From: RGDT01 sp964630925
GTDB taxonomy: Bacteria; Planctomycetota; Planctomycetia; Gemmatales; Gemmataceae
Assembly: GCA_964630925.1 (NCBI GenBank)
Contig: CAZVZK010000014.1
Coordinates: 1-64,000, forward strand
Direction: 5' to 3'
DNA length: 64,000 bases
This document shows, in pieces, positions 24,598 to 33,900 of the stretch. Positions within the stretch are counted from its first letter, which is position 1. Each line of letters starts with the position of its first letter. The translations under genes were made by a program, and so were the position numbers. The notes beneath the pieces are model-generated. The model made no database searches and had not been told where the DNA came from. It was given only the letters and a program-made list of their open reading frames with translations.

Positions 24598-24730
24598 ACA
24601 GCCAAGAGAACACAGGACTCCTCTTCGCCTTCTCCCCTGGCCCCTGCCGTTCGCTTGCTGGTCTGTTCTCTTGGCTGTTCACTGGCTGTTGTTCTTGGCT
24701 GTTGACTGACCCCTGACCCCTGACCCCTGC
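24543..24730. repeat. Long palindromic element, family C, fused to the RidA 3' end
   Basis: Left arm 24543-24612 and right arm 24662-24730 are nearly complementary. Each is built from two motifs: iterated GGGGTCA units at the outer end and AGAACAGCCAGTGAACAGCC further in. The central loop is about 49 bases. It lies between RidA and the phosphatase gene and supplies the last codons of RidA. Confidence 0.85.
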
Positions 24731-24737
24731 GAAGCAC

Positions 24738-25208
24738 ATGATCCCCGTCATCGAGAAACTGTTCCTCGGCAACCGCGAGATGGCGAAGGACGCACGCCGC
24801 CTCAAGGAGAAGGGCATCACCCACATCGTCAACTGCGCCGAGGAGCTGCCGAACTACCACCCGAAGGAGTTCCGCTACCTCGCGCTCCGCATGAAGGACC
24901 CCGACCCCGGCCTGGTGACGCACCTGCCGGGCGTCGCCACCTTCATCGACGAGGGCCGGTCCAGGGGCGGCGTCCTGGTGCATTGCTTCGCCGGCGTCAG
25001 CCGCAGCCCCGCGGTCATCCTCGCGTACCTGTGCCACCACCTCGGCGAGCCCCTGCCCGTGGCCGCGCGGCAGTTGGCGGCGGCGGTGTGGACGAACCCC
25101 GACCTCGCGTTCCTGGCGCAGATCGCCGAGCACCTGAAGACCCCGATGTCCGCGGACGAGCTGGAGGCGATCTCGCGCCTCCTGTGCGGCCGCCCCCTGG
25201 AGGCCTGA
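24738..25208 (+). CDS. Dual-specificity protein phosphatase
   Basis: A 156-residue cytoplasmic protein with the complete dual-specificity phosphatase signature HCFAGVSRSP: catalytic Cys 83 and phosphate-binding Arg 89, with the general acid probably Asp 54 or Asp 56 in MKDPDPG. The N-terminus (IEKLFLGNREMAKDARRLKEKGITHIVNCA) is the usual eukaryote-like DSP opening. Such phosphatases may counter the Ser/Thr kinases abundant in this genome. It begins right after the family C palindrome, and the DUF4349 gene follows after 3 bases. Confidence 0.92.
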   Translation: MIPVIEKLFLGNREMAKDARRLKEKGITHIVNCAEELPNYHPKEFRYLALRMKDPDPGLVTHLPGVATFIDEGRSRGGVLVHCFAGVSRSPAVILAYLCHHLGEPLPVAARQLAAAVWTNPDLAFLAQIAEHLKTPMSADELEAISRLLCGRPLEA

Positions 25209-25211
25209 ACG

Positions 25212-26129
25212 ATGGCCCTTCGCTCCGTCGTGCTGATGACGCTGGTGATGCTGGCCGGCGGATGCGGCGACCCGCCCAAACCCAGGTCGGGGGACATGGA
25301 GGGCCGCATGGCGAAGAAGGACGGTGCGGGCAGGGGCGAAGCCGGCCTCGAGCAGGAGGAGAAGGAGGGCGTCGATCGCAAGGTCATCTACAAGGCGATG
25401 ATGCACATCCAGGTGGAGGACTTCCTGGCCACGTTGGAGAAGCTGCGGGAGCTCGTCAAGGAGGTGAAGGGCCGCGTCGAGAAGGCAGAGGAGACGGGCG
25501 TGACGGGCGTGGCACGGCGGGCGTCGCTGACGGTGCGCGTCCCCGCCGACGCCCTCGACGATTTCCGGGTGCGCGCGGCCAGGCTGGGCGAGGTCCGGCT
25601 CAACCGCGTCGAGTCCGAGGACGTGACGGGGCGTTACTACGACGCCGAGGCGGAGATGAAGACGCTGGAGGCCGAGGAGGAGGCCCTCCGCGCCCTGCTC
25701 AAGGACCGGAAGGCGGCGGCCACCGACGACGCCGTCCTGAAGCTCCGTGACCACGCGGTGGCCGCCCGGGTCAAGATCAACGGCCTGAAGTCCCGCCTGA
25801 AGGTGTGGGACAGCCAGGTGAGGATGTCCACCGTGGAGCTGGAGATCAACGAGCGCACCGCCTACGTCCCGCAGGAGGCCGCCCCCTTCGGCACGCGGCT
25901 GGGGCGGACATGGGGCGACTCCCTGGGCGTCCTCGGGTCTTTCCTCCAGGGCCTCTTGCTGGCCTTCGTCGCCGTCATCCCGTGGGCGCTCCTCGCCGCG
26001 CTGTTCGTCGTCCCGGCGGTCCTGGTGATCCGTGCCCGCCGCGCGGCCACGCCGCCCGCCCCCCCACCTCCGCCGCAACAGACCGTTGATGATGACGGCA
26101 GCTCGCCGCCGACCGTCGTCATCGAGTGA
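25212..26129 (+). CDS. DUF4349 lipoprotein
   Basis: A 305-residue protein with a lipoprotein signal (LVMLAGGCGD, lipid-accepting Cys about residue 18). The DUF4349 domain follows: a beta strand pair around VIYKAMMHIQVEDF and LTVRVPADALDDF, the segment VESEDVTGRYYDAEAEMKTLEAEEEAL, and a coiled coil, then a transmembrane helix near residues 245-272 and a Pro-rich tail. DUF4349 proteins are envelope proteins of unknown role. It follows the phosphatase by 3 bases and precedes thiSG by 48. Confidence 0.88.
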   Translation: MALRSVVLMTLVMLAGGCGDPPKPRSGDMEGRMAKKDGAGRGEAGLEQEEKEGVDRKVIYKAMMHIQVEDFLATLEKLRELVKEVKGRVEKAEETGVTGVARRASLTVRVPADALDDFRVRAARLGEVRLNRVESEDVTGRYYDAEAEMKTLEAEEEALRALLKDRKAAATDDAVLKLRDHAVAARVKINGLKSRLKVWDSQVRMSTVELEINERTAYVPQEAAPFGTRLGRTWGDSLGVLGSFLQGLLLAFVAVIPWALLAALFVVPAVLVIRARRAATPPAPPPPPQQTVDDDGSSPPTVVIE

Positions 26130-26177
26130 GGCGGTCCGCTACAATGACCCAGACCACCCGCCCTCGGGGCCCCCGCC

Positions 26178-27206
26178 ATGCTCACCCTCCGCGTCAACGG
26201 TGATGAACGCACCGTGCCCGGCCCGCTCACCGTCGCCCAGCTCCTCGCCAGCCTCGGCCACGACCCCCGCAAGGTCGCCGTCGAGGTCAACGAGGCCGTC
26301 GTCCCCGCACGCCGCCACGCCGAGCACCCCCTCGCCCCCGGCGACCGCGTCGAGATCGTCACCCTCGTCGGCGGCGGCTCCGGCCCCCCCACCGACGCCC
26401 CGCTGCGGATCGGCAAATTCACCTTCAACAGCCGCCTGTTCACCGGGACGGGCAAGTTCGCCACCTACGAGCTGATGCGCGACTGCCTCGCCGCCAGCGG
26501 CTGCGAGGTGACGACGGTGGCCGTCCGCCGCGAACGCCTGGTGGACAAGGAGGGCCGCAGCATCCTCGATCACCTCGACCTGTCGCGCCTCACCATCCTG
26601 CCGAACACCGCCGGGTGCTTCTCGGCGGAGGACGCCGTCCGCCACGCACGCCTCGCCCGCGAGCTGCTCTCCAACCTCGGCAACCCCGGCGCCGACTGGG
26701 TGAAGCTGGAGTGCCTCGCCGACACGCGGACGCTGCTTCCCGACCCCATCGACACGCTGCGCGCCACCGAGACGCTCGTGAAGGAGGGATTCACGGTGCT
26801 GGTCTACTCCAGCGACGACCCCGTCCTGGCGAAGCGCCTCAAGGCCGCCGGCGCCGCCAGCGTGATGCCGGCGGGCAGCCCCATCGGCTCCGGCCAGGGC
26901 GTCCTGAACCCCAACAACATCCGCATCTGCCTGGAGTACCTCAAGGAGAACGACCCGGATTACCCGGTCATCATCGACGCCGGCGTCGGCACGGCAAGCG
27001 ACGTTGCCCTGGCGATGGAGCTGGGCTGCGACGGCGTGCTGCTGAACACCGGCATCGCCCACGCGAAGGACCCGCTCCGCATGGCGTGGGCGATGCGTCA
27101 CGCCCTCGACGCGGGCCGCCTGGCGTGGCTCGCCGGACGCATCCCGAAGAAGCTGTACGCGACTGCCAGCAGCCCCACCGAGGGGCTGATCGCGGCGAAG
27201 AAGTGA
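26178..27206 (+). CDS. thiG: Fused ThiS-ThiG: sulfur carrier plus thiazole synthase
   Basis: A 342-residue bifunctional protein for making the thiazole half of thiamine. Residues 1-67 are a ThiS ubiquitin-like domain ending in GGG (65-67). Residues about 75-342 are ThiG, recognisable by LRIGKFTFNSRLFTGTGKF, ETTVAVRR-like VTTVAVRRERL, the Schiff-base lysine in WVKLECL, and MPAGSPIGSGQGVLNP. In free-standing ThiS the terminal Gly-Gly is adenylated and thiocarboxylated; here the glycines are internal (GGGSGPP), so cleavage or an alternative sulfur route would be needed. No TPP riboswitch fits in the 48-base gap upstream; a TACAAT at 26140-26145 is a possible -10. Confidence 0.93.
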   Translation: MLTLRVNGDERTVPGPLTVAQLLASLGHDPRKVAVEVNEAVVPARRHAEHPLAPGDRVEIVTLVGGGSGPPTDAPLRIGKFTFNSRLFTGTGKFATYELMRDCLAASGCEVTTVAVRRERLVDKEGRSILDHLDLSRLTILPNTAGCFSAEDAVRHARLARELLSNLGNPGADWVKLECLADTRTLLPDPIDTLRATETLVKEGFTVLVYSSDDPVLAKRLKAAGAASVMPAGSPIGSGQGVLNPNNIRICLEYLKENDPDYPVIIDAGVGTASDVALAMELGCDGVLLNTGIAHAKDPLRMAWAMRHALDAGRLAWLAGRIPKKLYATASSPTEGLIAAKK

Positions 27207-27350
27207 AGAAGGTATACCACGAAATACACGGAAGAAACGAAAAGAAGACAAAGAATACAAGCAGATAGATAACAAAGAGGACGCTATGCTAGGCCGTTTC
27301 TCCCTTAGTCTTCCTTTCGTGTCTTCCGTGTATTTCGTGGTATGCTCTTC
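27205..27350. repeat. Long palindromic element, family A copy 2
   Basis: Imperfect inverted arms at about 27205-27254 and 27300-27350 share the core TACCACGAAATACACGGAAG with the element at 12367-12525. It begins at the thiSG stop codon. Its interior supplies the SD and ATG (27286), and its right arm encodes about residues 6-21 of the downstream haem c/WD40 protein. Confidence 0.8.
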
Positions 27351-28872
27351 TACATTCGCCGCCCCGCCGACCTACTGGAAGGACATGCGGCCCGTCCTCC
27401 GCAAGAGCTGCACCGTCTGCCACAACCCCCGCCTCCTCGCCGAGAAGGACATCTCCGGCGGCATCGCCCTCGACACGCCCGAAAAGATCAAGCCCTACCT
27501 CAAGGCGAGGGCCGCCGACAGCACGCTCTACAAGGTTCTCGTCACCCCCGACGCCGAGAAACGTATGCCCCTCGGTGCCAACCCGCTGCCCGCCGACGCC
27601 GTGGCGCTGGTCAAGGCCTGGATCGACGCCGGGGCGCCGGAGGGCGAACGCCCCGCCGACGTGCCCATCACGCCCGTCAAGCCCGGCAAACGCCGCAAGC
27701 TCGACGTGGTTCTGACGACGAACACCACGCCCCCGGCCACGGCCCTCGTCGGGCTGCGCCGCGGGCCGCTGACGCTGGCCCTCAAGGCCGGGCCGCTCTC
27801 GCCCGTCCCCGCCGTCGCCTTCCACCCCGACGGCAACATCCTCGCCACCGGGACGTATGGCCGCGTAACGCTCTGGGACCTCGCCGAGGGCAAACCCGCC
27901 CGCGCCATCACCGCCGTCCTCGGCGCCGTCAACGACCTGAAGTTCTCGCCCGATGGCACGACCCTCGCCGTCGCCGGCGGACAGCCCTCCGCACGCGGCG
28001 ACCTGCGGCTGTTCAGCATCGACGGCAAGCTCCTCCGCGTCCTGCCGGGCCACGACGACGTGATCGCCAGCGTTTCCTGGTCGCCCGACGGCAAACGCCT
28101 CGCGTCCGCCAGCTACGACCGCACCGTCCGCACCTGGGATGCGACGACGGGGAAGACCCTGGCGACGTTCACGCACCACTCCGACTTCGCCCTCGCCGCC
28201 GCCTTCTCCCCGGACGGCAAGATGCTGTTCACCGGCAGCAAGGACCGCTCGGTCCGTCTGATCGACGCATCCACCGGCGCCGGCAAGTTCACCTTCAGCG
28301 ACCGCGACGAGGACGTGCTGTCCGTCGCCGTCCACCCCGACGGCAAGTCCGCCGTCGCCAGCGGCATGCAGCCGATCCTGTCGTGGTGGGACCCGGCCAC
28401 GGGCGCCCGCATCCGCCCCATGGGCGGGCACCGCGGCGCCGTCCACGAGGTGGCCTTCGACAAAAAGGGCACCCTCCTTGTCAGCGGCGGTGAGGACGGC
28501 ACCCTGCGGACGTGGAACGGCTCCACCGGCGCCGCCGTCAAGAACGTCCCCCTCGGCAGCATCGTCTACGCCGTGGCCATCAGCCCCGACGGAAAGCGCG
28601 CCGCCGCCGGCTGCTTCGACGGCCTCGTCCGCGTCGTGGACACCGCCGCCGGCCGCGTCACCGGGACGCTGCTCTCGCTGCCCGAGGGCTGGCTCGCCCA
28701 GTCCCCCGAAGGCTACACCGCCGGAGACGACGACCTCCTCAAGTCCGCAGAGTGGCGCATGGCCGGCGCCGCCCTGCCGCCGGCCAAGATGTGGCCGACG
28801 CTGCGCTCGCCCGAGAAGGCGCGGAAGTCGCTGGCCGGACAGATCCAACCCCCCGTCCCCCTCCCCAAGTGA
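27286..28872 (+). CDS. Secreted haem c-binding WD40-repeat protein
   Basis: A 528-residue protein. The first about 25 residues form a signal peptide (LPFVSSVYFVVCSSTFA, cleavage likely before APPTYW). A planctomycete cytochrome domain follows with the haem c motif CTVCH near residue 45, and methionine in KRMPLG as possible axial ligand. From about residue 175 to 500 there are WD40 blades, for example VAFHPDGNILATGTYGRVTLWD and VSWSPDGKRLASASYDRTVRTWD. The signal peptide is encoded by the right arm of a family A palindrome, with AGAGG ahead of the ATG. The PPC protein and CHAT-TPR protein genes follow within 10 and 16 bases. Confidence 0.88.
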   Translation: MLGRFSLSLPFVSSVYFVVCSSTFAAPPTYWKDMRPVLRKSCTVCHNPRLLAEKDISGGIALDTPEKIKPYLKARAADSTLYKVLVTPDAEKRMPLGANPLPADAVALVKAWIDAGAPEGERPADVPITPVKPGKRRKLDVVLTTNTTPPATALVGLRRGPLTLALKAGPLSPVPAVAFHPDGNILATGTYGRVTLWDLAEGKPARAITAVLGAVNDLKFSPDGTTLAVAGGQPSARGDLRLFSIDGKLLRVLPGHDDVIASVSWSPDGKRLASASYDRTVRTWDATTGKTLATFTHHSDFALAAAFSPDGKMLFTGSKDRSVRLIDASTGAGKFTFSDRDEDVLSVAVHPDGKSAVASGMQPILSWWDPATGARIRPMGGHRGAVHEVAFDKKGTLLVSGGEDGTLRTWNGSTGAAVKNVPLGSIVYAVAISPDGKRAAAGCFDGLVRVVDTAAGRVTGTLLSLPEGWLAQSPEGYTAGDDDLLKSAEWRMAGAALPPAKMWPTLRSPEKARKSLAGQIQPPVPLPK

Positions 28873-28882
28873 GGCCCCTCCC

Positions 28883-30916
28883 ATGACCCGCCTCGGTGCA
28901 GCGGCGCTCCTCCTGGCGCTGGCAGGCGTCTGTGCCGCCCAGACCTCCTACCCGATGATCACCCACCTCCACCCCGTCGCCGTACAGCGCGGCAAGGAGG
29001 CCGTCGTCACCGTCAACGGGCAGATGAACTTCGCCGGGACCTACAAGGCGCTCTTCGAGGGGGCGGGGCTGTCCGGCGAGGTCATCGAGGAGAAGGACAA
29101 GAAGGCCCCGGCCCTGGTGCGCGCGGTGAAGCTCAAGGTGAAGGCCGCCGGCGACGTGGTGCCCGGCGTGCGCGAGGTGCGCCTGGGCACGCGGCTGGGG
29201 ATGTCGAGCGTCGGCCAGCTCGTCGTCTGCGAGCACCCGGTGGTGGAGGAGAAGGCAGGCGACAACGGCTCGCGGGAGAAGGCGCAGGCGGTGGCGGTGC
29301 CCTGCGTGGTCGCGGGACGCATCGAAGCGCTGGAGGACGTGGACTTCTACAGGTTCAAGGCGTCGGCGGGGCAGACGATCACGTTCGAGGTGCATTGCGC
29401 CCGCATCCAGGACAAGATCCATGACCTGCAGAAGCACGCCGACCCCATCCTCACGCTGCAGGACGCCGACGGCCGCGAGCTGGCGGCCAACGACGACTTC
29501 CACTTCGCCGACCCGCTCCTGTCGCACACCTTCTCGAAGGACGGCGAGTACTTCATCCAGGTGCGCGACGCCAAGTATGACGGCGATCCGCGCTGGGTCT
29601 ACGCCCTCACGATCACCGCCCAGCCGTTCGCCACGCACGTCTACCCGCCCGCCGCCAGGGCCGGTGAGAAGGTCATGCTGGAGGCGGTCGGCTCGAGCAA
29701 GGGCAGGGCACCGGTCACCGCCCCGGCGTCGCCCGGAATCCACGAAGTGGTCCTCGACCTGCCGGGCGGCAAGTCCAACCCGGTGCCGCTCATCGTCAGC
29801 CACCTGCCGCAGGCGTCCGAGGCCGAGCCGAATGACACGCCGGAGAAGGCCACGCGGGTGACGCTGCCCTGCGGCATCAACGGGCGGCTGGACAAGGCCG
29901 GCGACGAGGACTGCTTCGTGTTCGCCGCGAAGAAGGGCGTCCCCCTGCGCTTCGAGGTGAAGGCACGGAGGTTCGGGACGCTGCTGCGGTCGAGCCTGGA
30001 CTCGGTCATCGACATCATGACGCCCAGGGGGGCCGTCCTGGCGACCAACGACGACGCCTTCGGCAAGGACGCCGGCCTGGTGTGGACGCCGACGGTGGAC
30101 GGGGATTACGTGCTGCGCGTGCGTGACCTGAACCGCAAGGGCGGGCCGTCGTGGGTGTACCACGTCGAGGCGGAGCCGGCCCGGCCCGACTTCTCCCTGA
30201 AGTGCGACGGCGACAAGGCGATGATCGGCCCCGGCTCGCGGACCGCGTGGTTCGTGCAGCTCACGCGGACGGGAGGGTTCGACGGGCCGGTGAAGGTAGA
30301 CGTGAAGGGTCTGCCGGCGGGCGTGACGGTCAACCCGCTGACCATCCAGGCCGGCCAGACGCAGGGCCTCCTCGTGGTGTCGGCGGCGGCCGACGCGAAG
30401 CTCGGCTGCGGCCTGGTCGAGATCGTGGGCCGCGCCGACATCGGCAAGGTGGCCGCCGAGCGTGCGGTGACGGCGAGCCAGGAGATTTACTTCCCCGGCG
30501 GCGGCCGCGGCGTGTTCGACGTGGCGACGTTCGCCGTGGCGGTGACGGAGCCGTCGGACATCCTGGAGGTGTCCGTGCAGCCGACGGAGGTGGTGCTGAA
30601 GCCCGGCGGCGAGGTGCGCCTGGACGTGGAGATCAAACGCAAGCCGGGCCACGACAAGGACGTGTCGCTGGACGTGCTGCTGCGGCATCTGGGGAGGGTG
30701 TTCGGCAACACGCTGCCGAAGGGCGTGACCATCGACGAGGGCAAAAGCAAGACGCTGCTGGGTAAGGCGAGCAAGGGCCACATCGTGCTGCGCGCCGCGG
30801 CCGACGCCCCGGAGGTGTCCGGCATCCCCATCTCCGTCCTGGCGCACGTCTCGGTCAACTTCGTCGTGAAGGTGAGTTACTCGAGCCCGGTGCTGATGCT
30901 GAGTGTGAGGAAGTGA
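28883..30916 (+). CDS. Secreted PPC-domain protein
   Basis: A 677-residue protein starting MTRLGAAALLLALAGVCAAQ, a signal peptide. Two bacterial pre-peptidase C-terminal (PPC) domains are visible: DVDFYRFKASAGQTITFEV with DGEYFIQVRD, and EDCFVFAAKKGVPLRFEV with DGDYVLRVRDL. The EAEPNDTPEKATRV linker is the usual entry into a PPC domain. The C-terminal third has Ig-like beta domains (LSVRK end). Planctomycetes place such proteins beside secreted cytochromes; substrates are unknown. It sits 10 bases after the haem c/WD40 gene and 16 bases before the CHAT-TPR gene. Confidence 0.88.
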   Translation: MTRLGAAALLLALAGVCAAQTSYPMITHLHPVAVQRGKEAVVTVNGQMNFAGTYKALFEGAGLSGEVIEEKDKKAPALVRAVKLKVKAAGDVVPGVREVRLGTRLGMSSVGQLVVCEHPVVEEKAGDNGSREKAQAVAVPCVVAGRIEALEDVDFYRFKASAGQTITFEVHCARIQDKIHDLQKHADPILTLQDADGRELAANDDFHFADPLLSHTFSKDGEYFIQVRDAKYDGDPRWVYALTITAQPFATHVYPPAARAGEKVMLEAVGSSKGRAPVTAPASPGIHEVVLDLPGGKSNPVPLIVSHLPQASEAEPNDTPEKATRVTLPCGINGRLDKAGDEDCFVFAAKKGVPLRFEVKARRFGTLLRSSLDSVIDIMTPRGAVLATNDDAFGKDAGLVWTPTVDGDYVLRVRDLNRKGGPSWVYHVEAEPARPDFSLKCDGDKAMIGPGSRTAWFVQLTRTGGFDGPVKVDVKGLPAGVTVNPLTIQAGQTQGLLVVSAAADAKLGCGLVEIVGRADIGKVAAERAVTASQEIYFPGGGRGVFDVATFAVAVTEPSDILEVSVQPTEVVLKPGGEVRLDVEIKRKPGHDKDVSLDVLLRHLGRVFGNTLPKGVTIDEGKSKTLLGKASKGHIVLRAAADAPEVSGIPISVLAHVSVNFVVKVSYSSPVLMLSVRK

Positions 30917-30932
30917 CCCGGAGGCCACGCCC

Positions 30933-33900
30933 ATGATCCGACTCGTCGCCTTGCTGGTGTTCGCCGCCCCGGCCCTGGCGGCGGGGCCGCACGCGGCCAC
31001 GCTCCTGACCCCCGACGCGTGGGCGAAGCTCCGCGAAGGGCAGAAATTGGCCGCCGAGGCCGGCCCCCTCAGGAAGGCCGGCAAGTTGGCCGAGGCGGCA
31101 GACGCGCGTGCACGCGCCGCCGCCGCCGTGGTCGAGGTGTACGGCACGATCCCGGCCGGCGAGCTGGGGGTGATGGACCGGGTGGCGTCGATAATGTTGA
31201 CCGACGGCCAGACGGCGCGGGCCATCGAGGTGCGGAAGGCCATCGAGAAGACCTTCGTCGTTCTCCACGGGGAGGACGACTGGCGGACCGCCTGGGCGCG
31301 GATGCTGCGCGCCGAGGCCGAACGGATGGGCCGCATGACGGACGACCAGCGCGCCCACTGGTTCAAGGCACAGAGGCTGGACAAGGACACGGTGCGGCTG
31401 ACCGAAGAGGGGCGGTTCGAGCAGGCCCTGGCCGCCGCGCGCGAGTCGCTCGCCCTGCGCGAGGGGCTGCTCGGTGCGGATGACTTCCGCGTCTCCCTGA
31501 GCCTGACCAACCTGGGCACCATCCTCCAGATGGCCGGGCGGCCCCGCGAGGGCATCGCCCCGGCGCGGCGGGCCGTCGCCATCAAACGCCGCGTGCTGGG
31601 CGACGGCCACCCCGAGACGGCCATCGCCATGAACAACCTGGGCACCATCCTGGAGGCGGCGGGCGAGCCCGCCGAGGCGCGGGCCCTGATCGCCCGCGCC
31701 GTGGACGTGCTCCTCGCCACGCGCGGGACGGGGTACGTCCTGACCGTCCGGTGCATGGTCAACCTCGTGGCCCTCGATCAGCACGAGGGCGTCCGCCCGG
31801 ACACGCTGCGGCGGGCGCGGCAGGCGGTGGCGGCGGCGCGTCGTCTGGGCGACAAGTCACGCGAGCTGGGGCAGGCGTTGGCGTTGGAGGCGGGCGTCCT
31901 GGCCCGCCTGGGCGACACCGAGGCCGCCATCCCCGTCCAGGAGGAGGCGGTCCGAAGCCTCCTCCCGCTGGGCGAGCGGCACCCGGTTCTCGCGATGACG
32001 CGCCTCGCCCTCGCGGAGATGTACTGCGAGCGGGGCGATTTCGTGCGTGCGTTGGCGATGGCGCGCCAGGCCGTCGGGCATCTCGCAGCCTCCGTCGGGA
32101 AACGGCACCCCGAGTACGCCGAGGGCCTGCTCAACCTGGCGAAGCTGCACGCGCGGCTGGGCGACCCGCGCGAGGCCGTCGCCCATGGCCGCGAGGCGGC
32201 CCGCGTCTTGGAGGCGGCGCTCGGGCGGACCCACCCGCGGTACGCCACGGCGCTGCTCACACTGGCACATCACCTGGAGGCGATGGACAGCCCGCGCGAG
32301 GGGTTGGCGGAGGCCCGCAAGGCGCTGGCCATCTACGAGGCGCGTTTCGGCAAGACCGCCCACCGCACCGTGGCGGCGCTCAGCGTCTGCGCGTACCTGA
32401 TGGCGGCGGCGGGGGATGATGCTGCGGCGGCGCGGGCCTACCGCGACGGGCTGGCCCGCACCGAGGGGCCCGGTGTGGAGCTGGCCCGGAGCCGCCAGGA
32501 CCTGCTCGCCAACCTCGGCTGCCACGAGATGGAGGCGGGGCGGCCTCTGGAGGCGTTACGCTGGTTCCGGCAAGTCGAGCCGCTGACACGCACCGGCCGC
32601 CCGGTCATCGCCATCCCGGTGCTGAGCAACATCACCCTGGCGTGGCACATGGCCGGGCGCGACGACCTCGCCCGGAGGTACGCGGACCGCCTGCTGGAGG
32701 TGAACGCCCGCCTCCGCGACGCCGCCCGCCTGGCGCAGTCCGACCGACTCATCACCCAGACGGCACGCGATCTCCTCGTGCCCACCAGGCTCCGCCTGGC
32801 GTTGGACGCGCCGGGCGACACGGCCAGCTACCGCCACCTGCTGGAGGCCAAGGGGCACGCGTTCGCCACGCAGCGGCACCGCCACGGCCTGGCCCGGCTG
32901 CTGGCACGCCAGGAGGACGCCAGGGGGCGCGAGCTGGCCGAGGGGATCGCCCACGCCTCGCGCGACATCGGACGCTGCTTCCTCATGGGCACGCGCGAGG
33001 CCGAGGAGGAGGCCGCCCGCCTGACCCGGCGGCGCGAGCTGCTCGAGGTGGAGCTGGCGGGCCTGGGCGGGGCCTTGCCTCGGACGGCGGACGCGACCCC
33101 GGCGGCCCTGGCGGCGGCGTTACCCGAGGGGGTGGCCCTGGTGGACTTCATCCAGACCGCCGTCGTCCACCCCGGCGAGGGGCCGATGACCCCGCGTGTG
33201 GACCACCCCCTGCTGGCGTTCGTGTCGAGGCGGGGCGCGGCCACGGCGCGCGTCGAGCTGGGCTCGATGGCCGAGATCCGCAAGCACCTGGAGGCGTGGC
33301 GCCGCAAGACGCAGCGCGGCGCGGACGCGCAGGAGGAGGGCAGGGCCCTGCGCCGGCTGGTGTGGGAGCCGGCCGAGAAGAAGCTGGGCGGCGCGACGAC
33401 GGTGCTGCTGTCGCCGGACAACGACCTGGGCCGCCTGCCGTTCGGCGCCCTGCCGGGGGCGAAGCCCGGCACATTCCTGATCGAGGAGAAGTCCTTCGCC
33501 GTGGTCCCGGCGCCGCGCCTGCTGCTGGAGCCGGCGGGCGGGGGGACGAGGCCGTCCCTCTTCGCGGCGGGGGGCGTGGATTTCACCGGCCGTATCGCCG
33601 GCGGCGCGCCGGGGTCATGGCCGGCCCTCCCCGCTTCGTTGCGCGAGGCGCGGGAGGTGGCGGCCCGCTTCCGTGGCCGGCACGGGGACGCGCCGGCCAC
33701 GCTCCTCGGCGGCGACAGGGCGACGCGCGACGCGGTCCGGGCCGGCCTCACCGCCCACTCGTTCGCGCACCTGGCGACGCACGGGTATTTCGCGGCGGGG
33801 CGAGACGGGGGCGTGGTGATGCGCCGCGGCGGTGACGACGGCCCGCATCCGGGGCTGCGTGCGGGCGTGGTGCTGGCGCGCGGCGAATTGCTGACGGCGC

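Noticed and set aside
26130..26177. Possible TPP riboswitch before the thiS-thiG fusion
   Set aside because: Only 48 bases separate it from the previous gene and the conserved CUGAGA and ACCUGAUCUGG elements are absent.
28739..31762. A 1007-codon open frame on the minus strand opposite the PPC and CHAT-TPR genes
   Set aside because: It is His/Arg/Gly-rich antisense translation of two well-supported plus-strand genes; such shadows are expected at this GC content.
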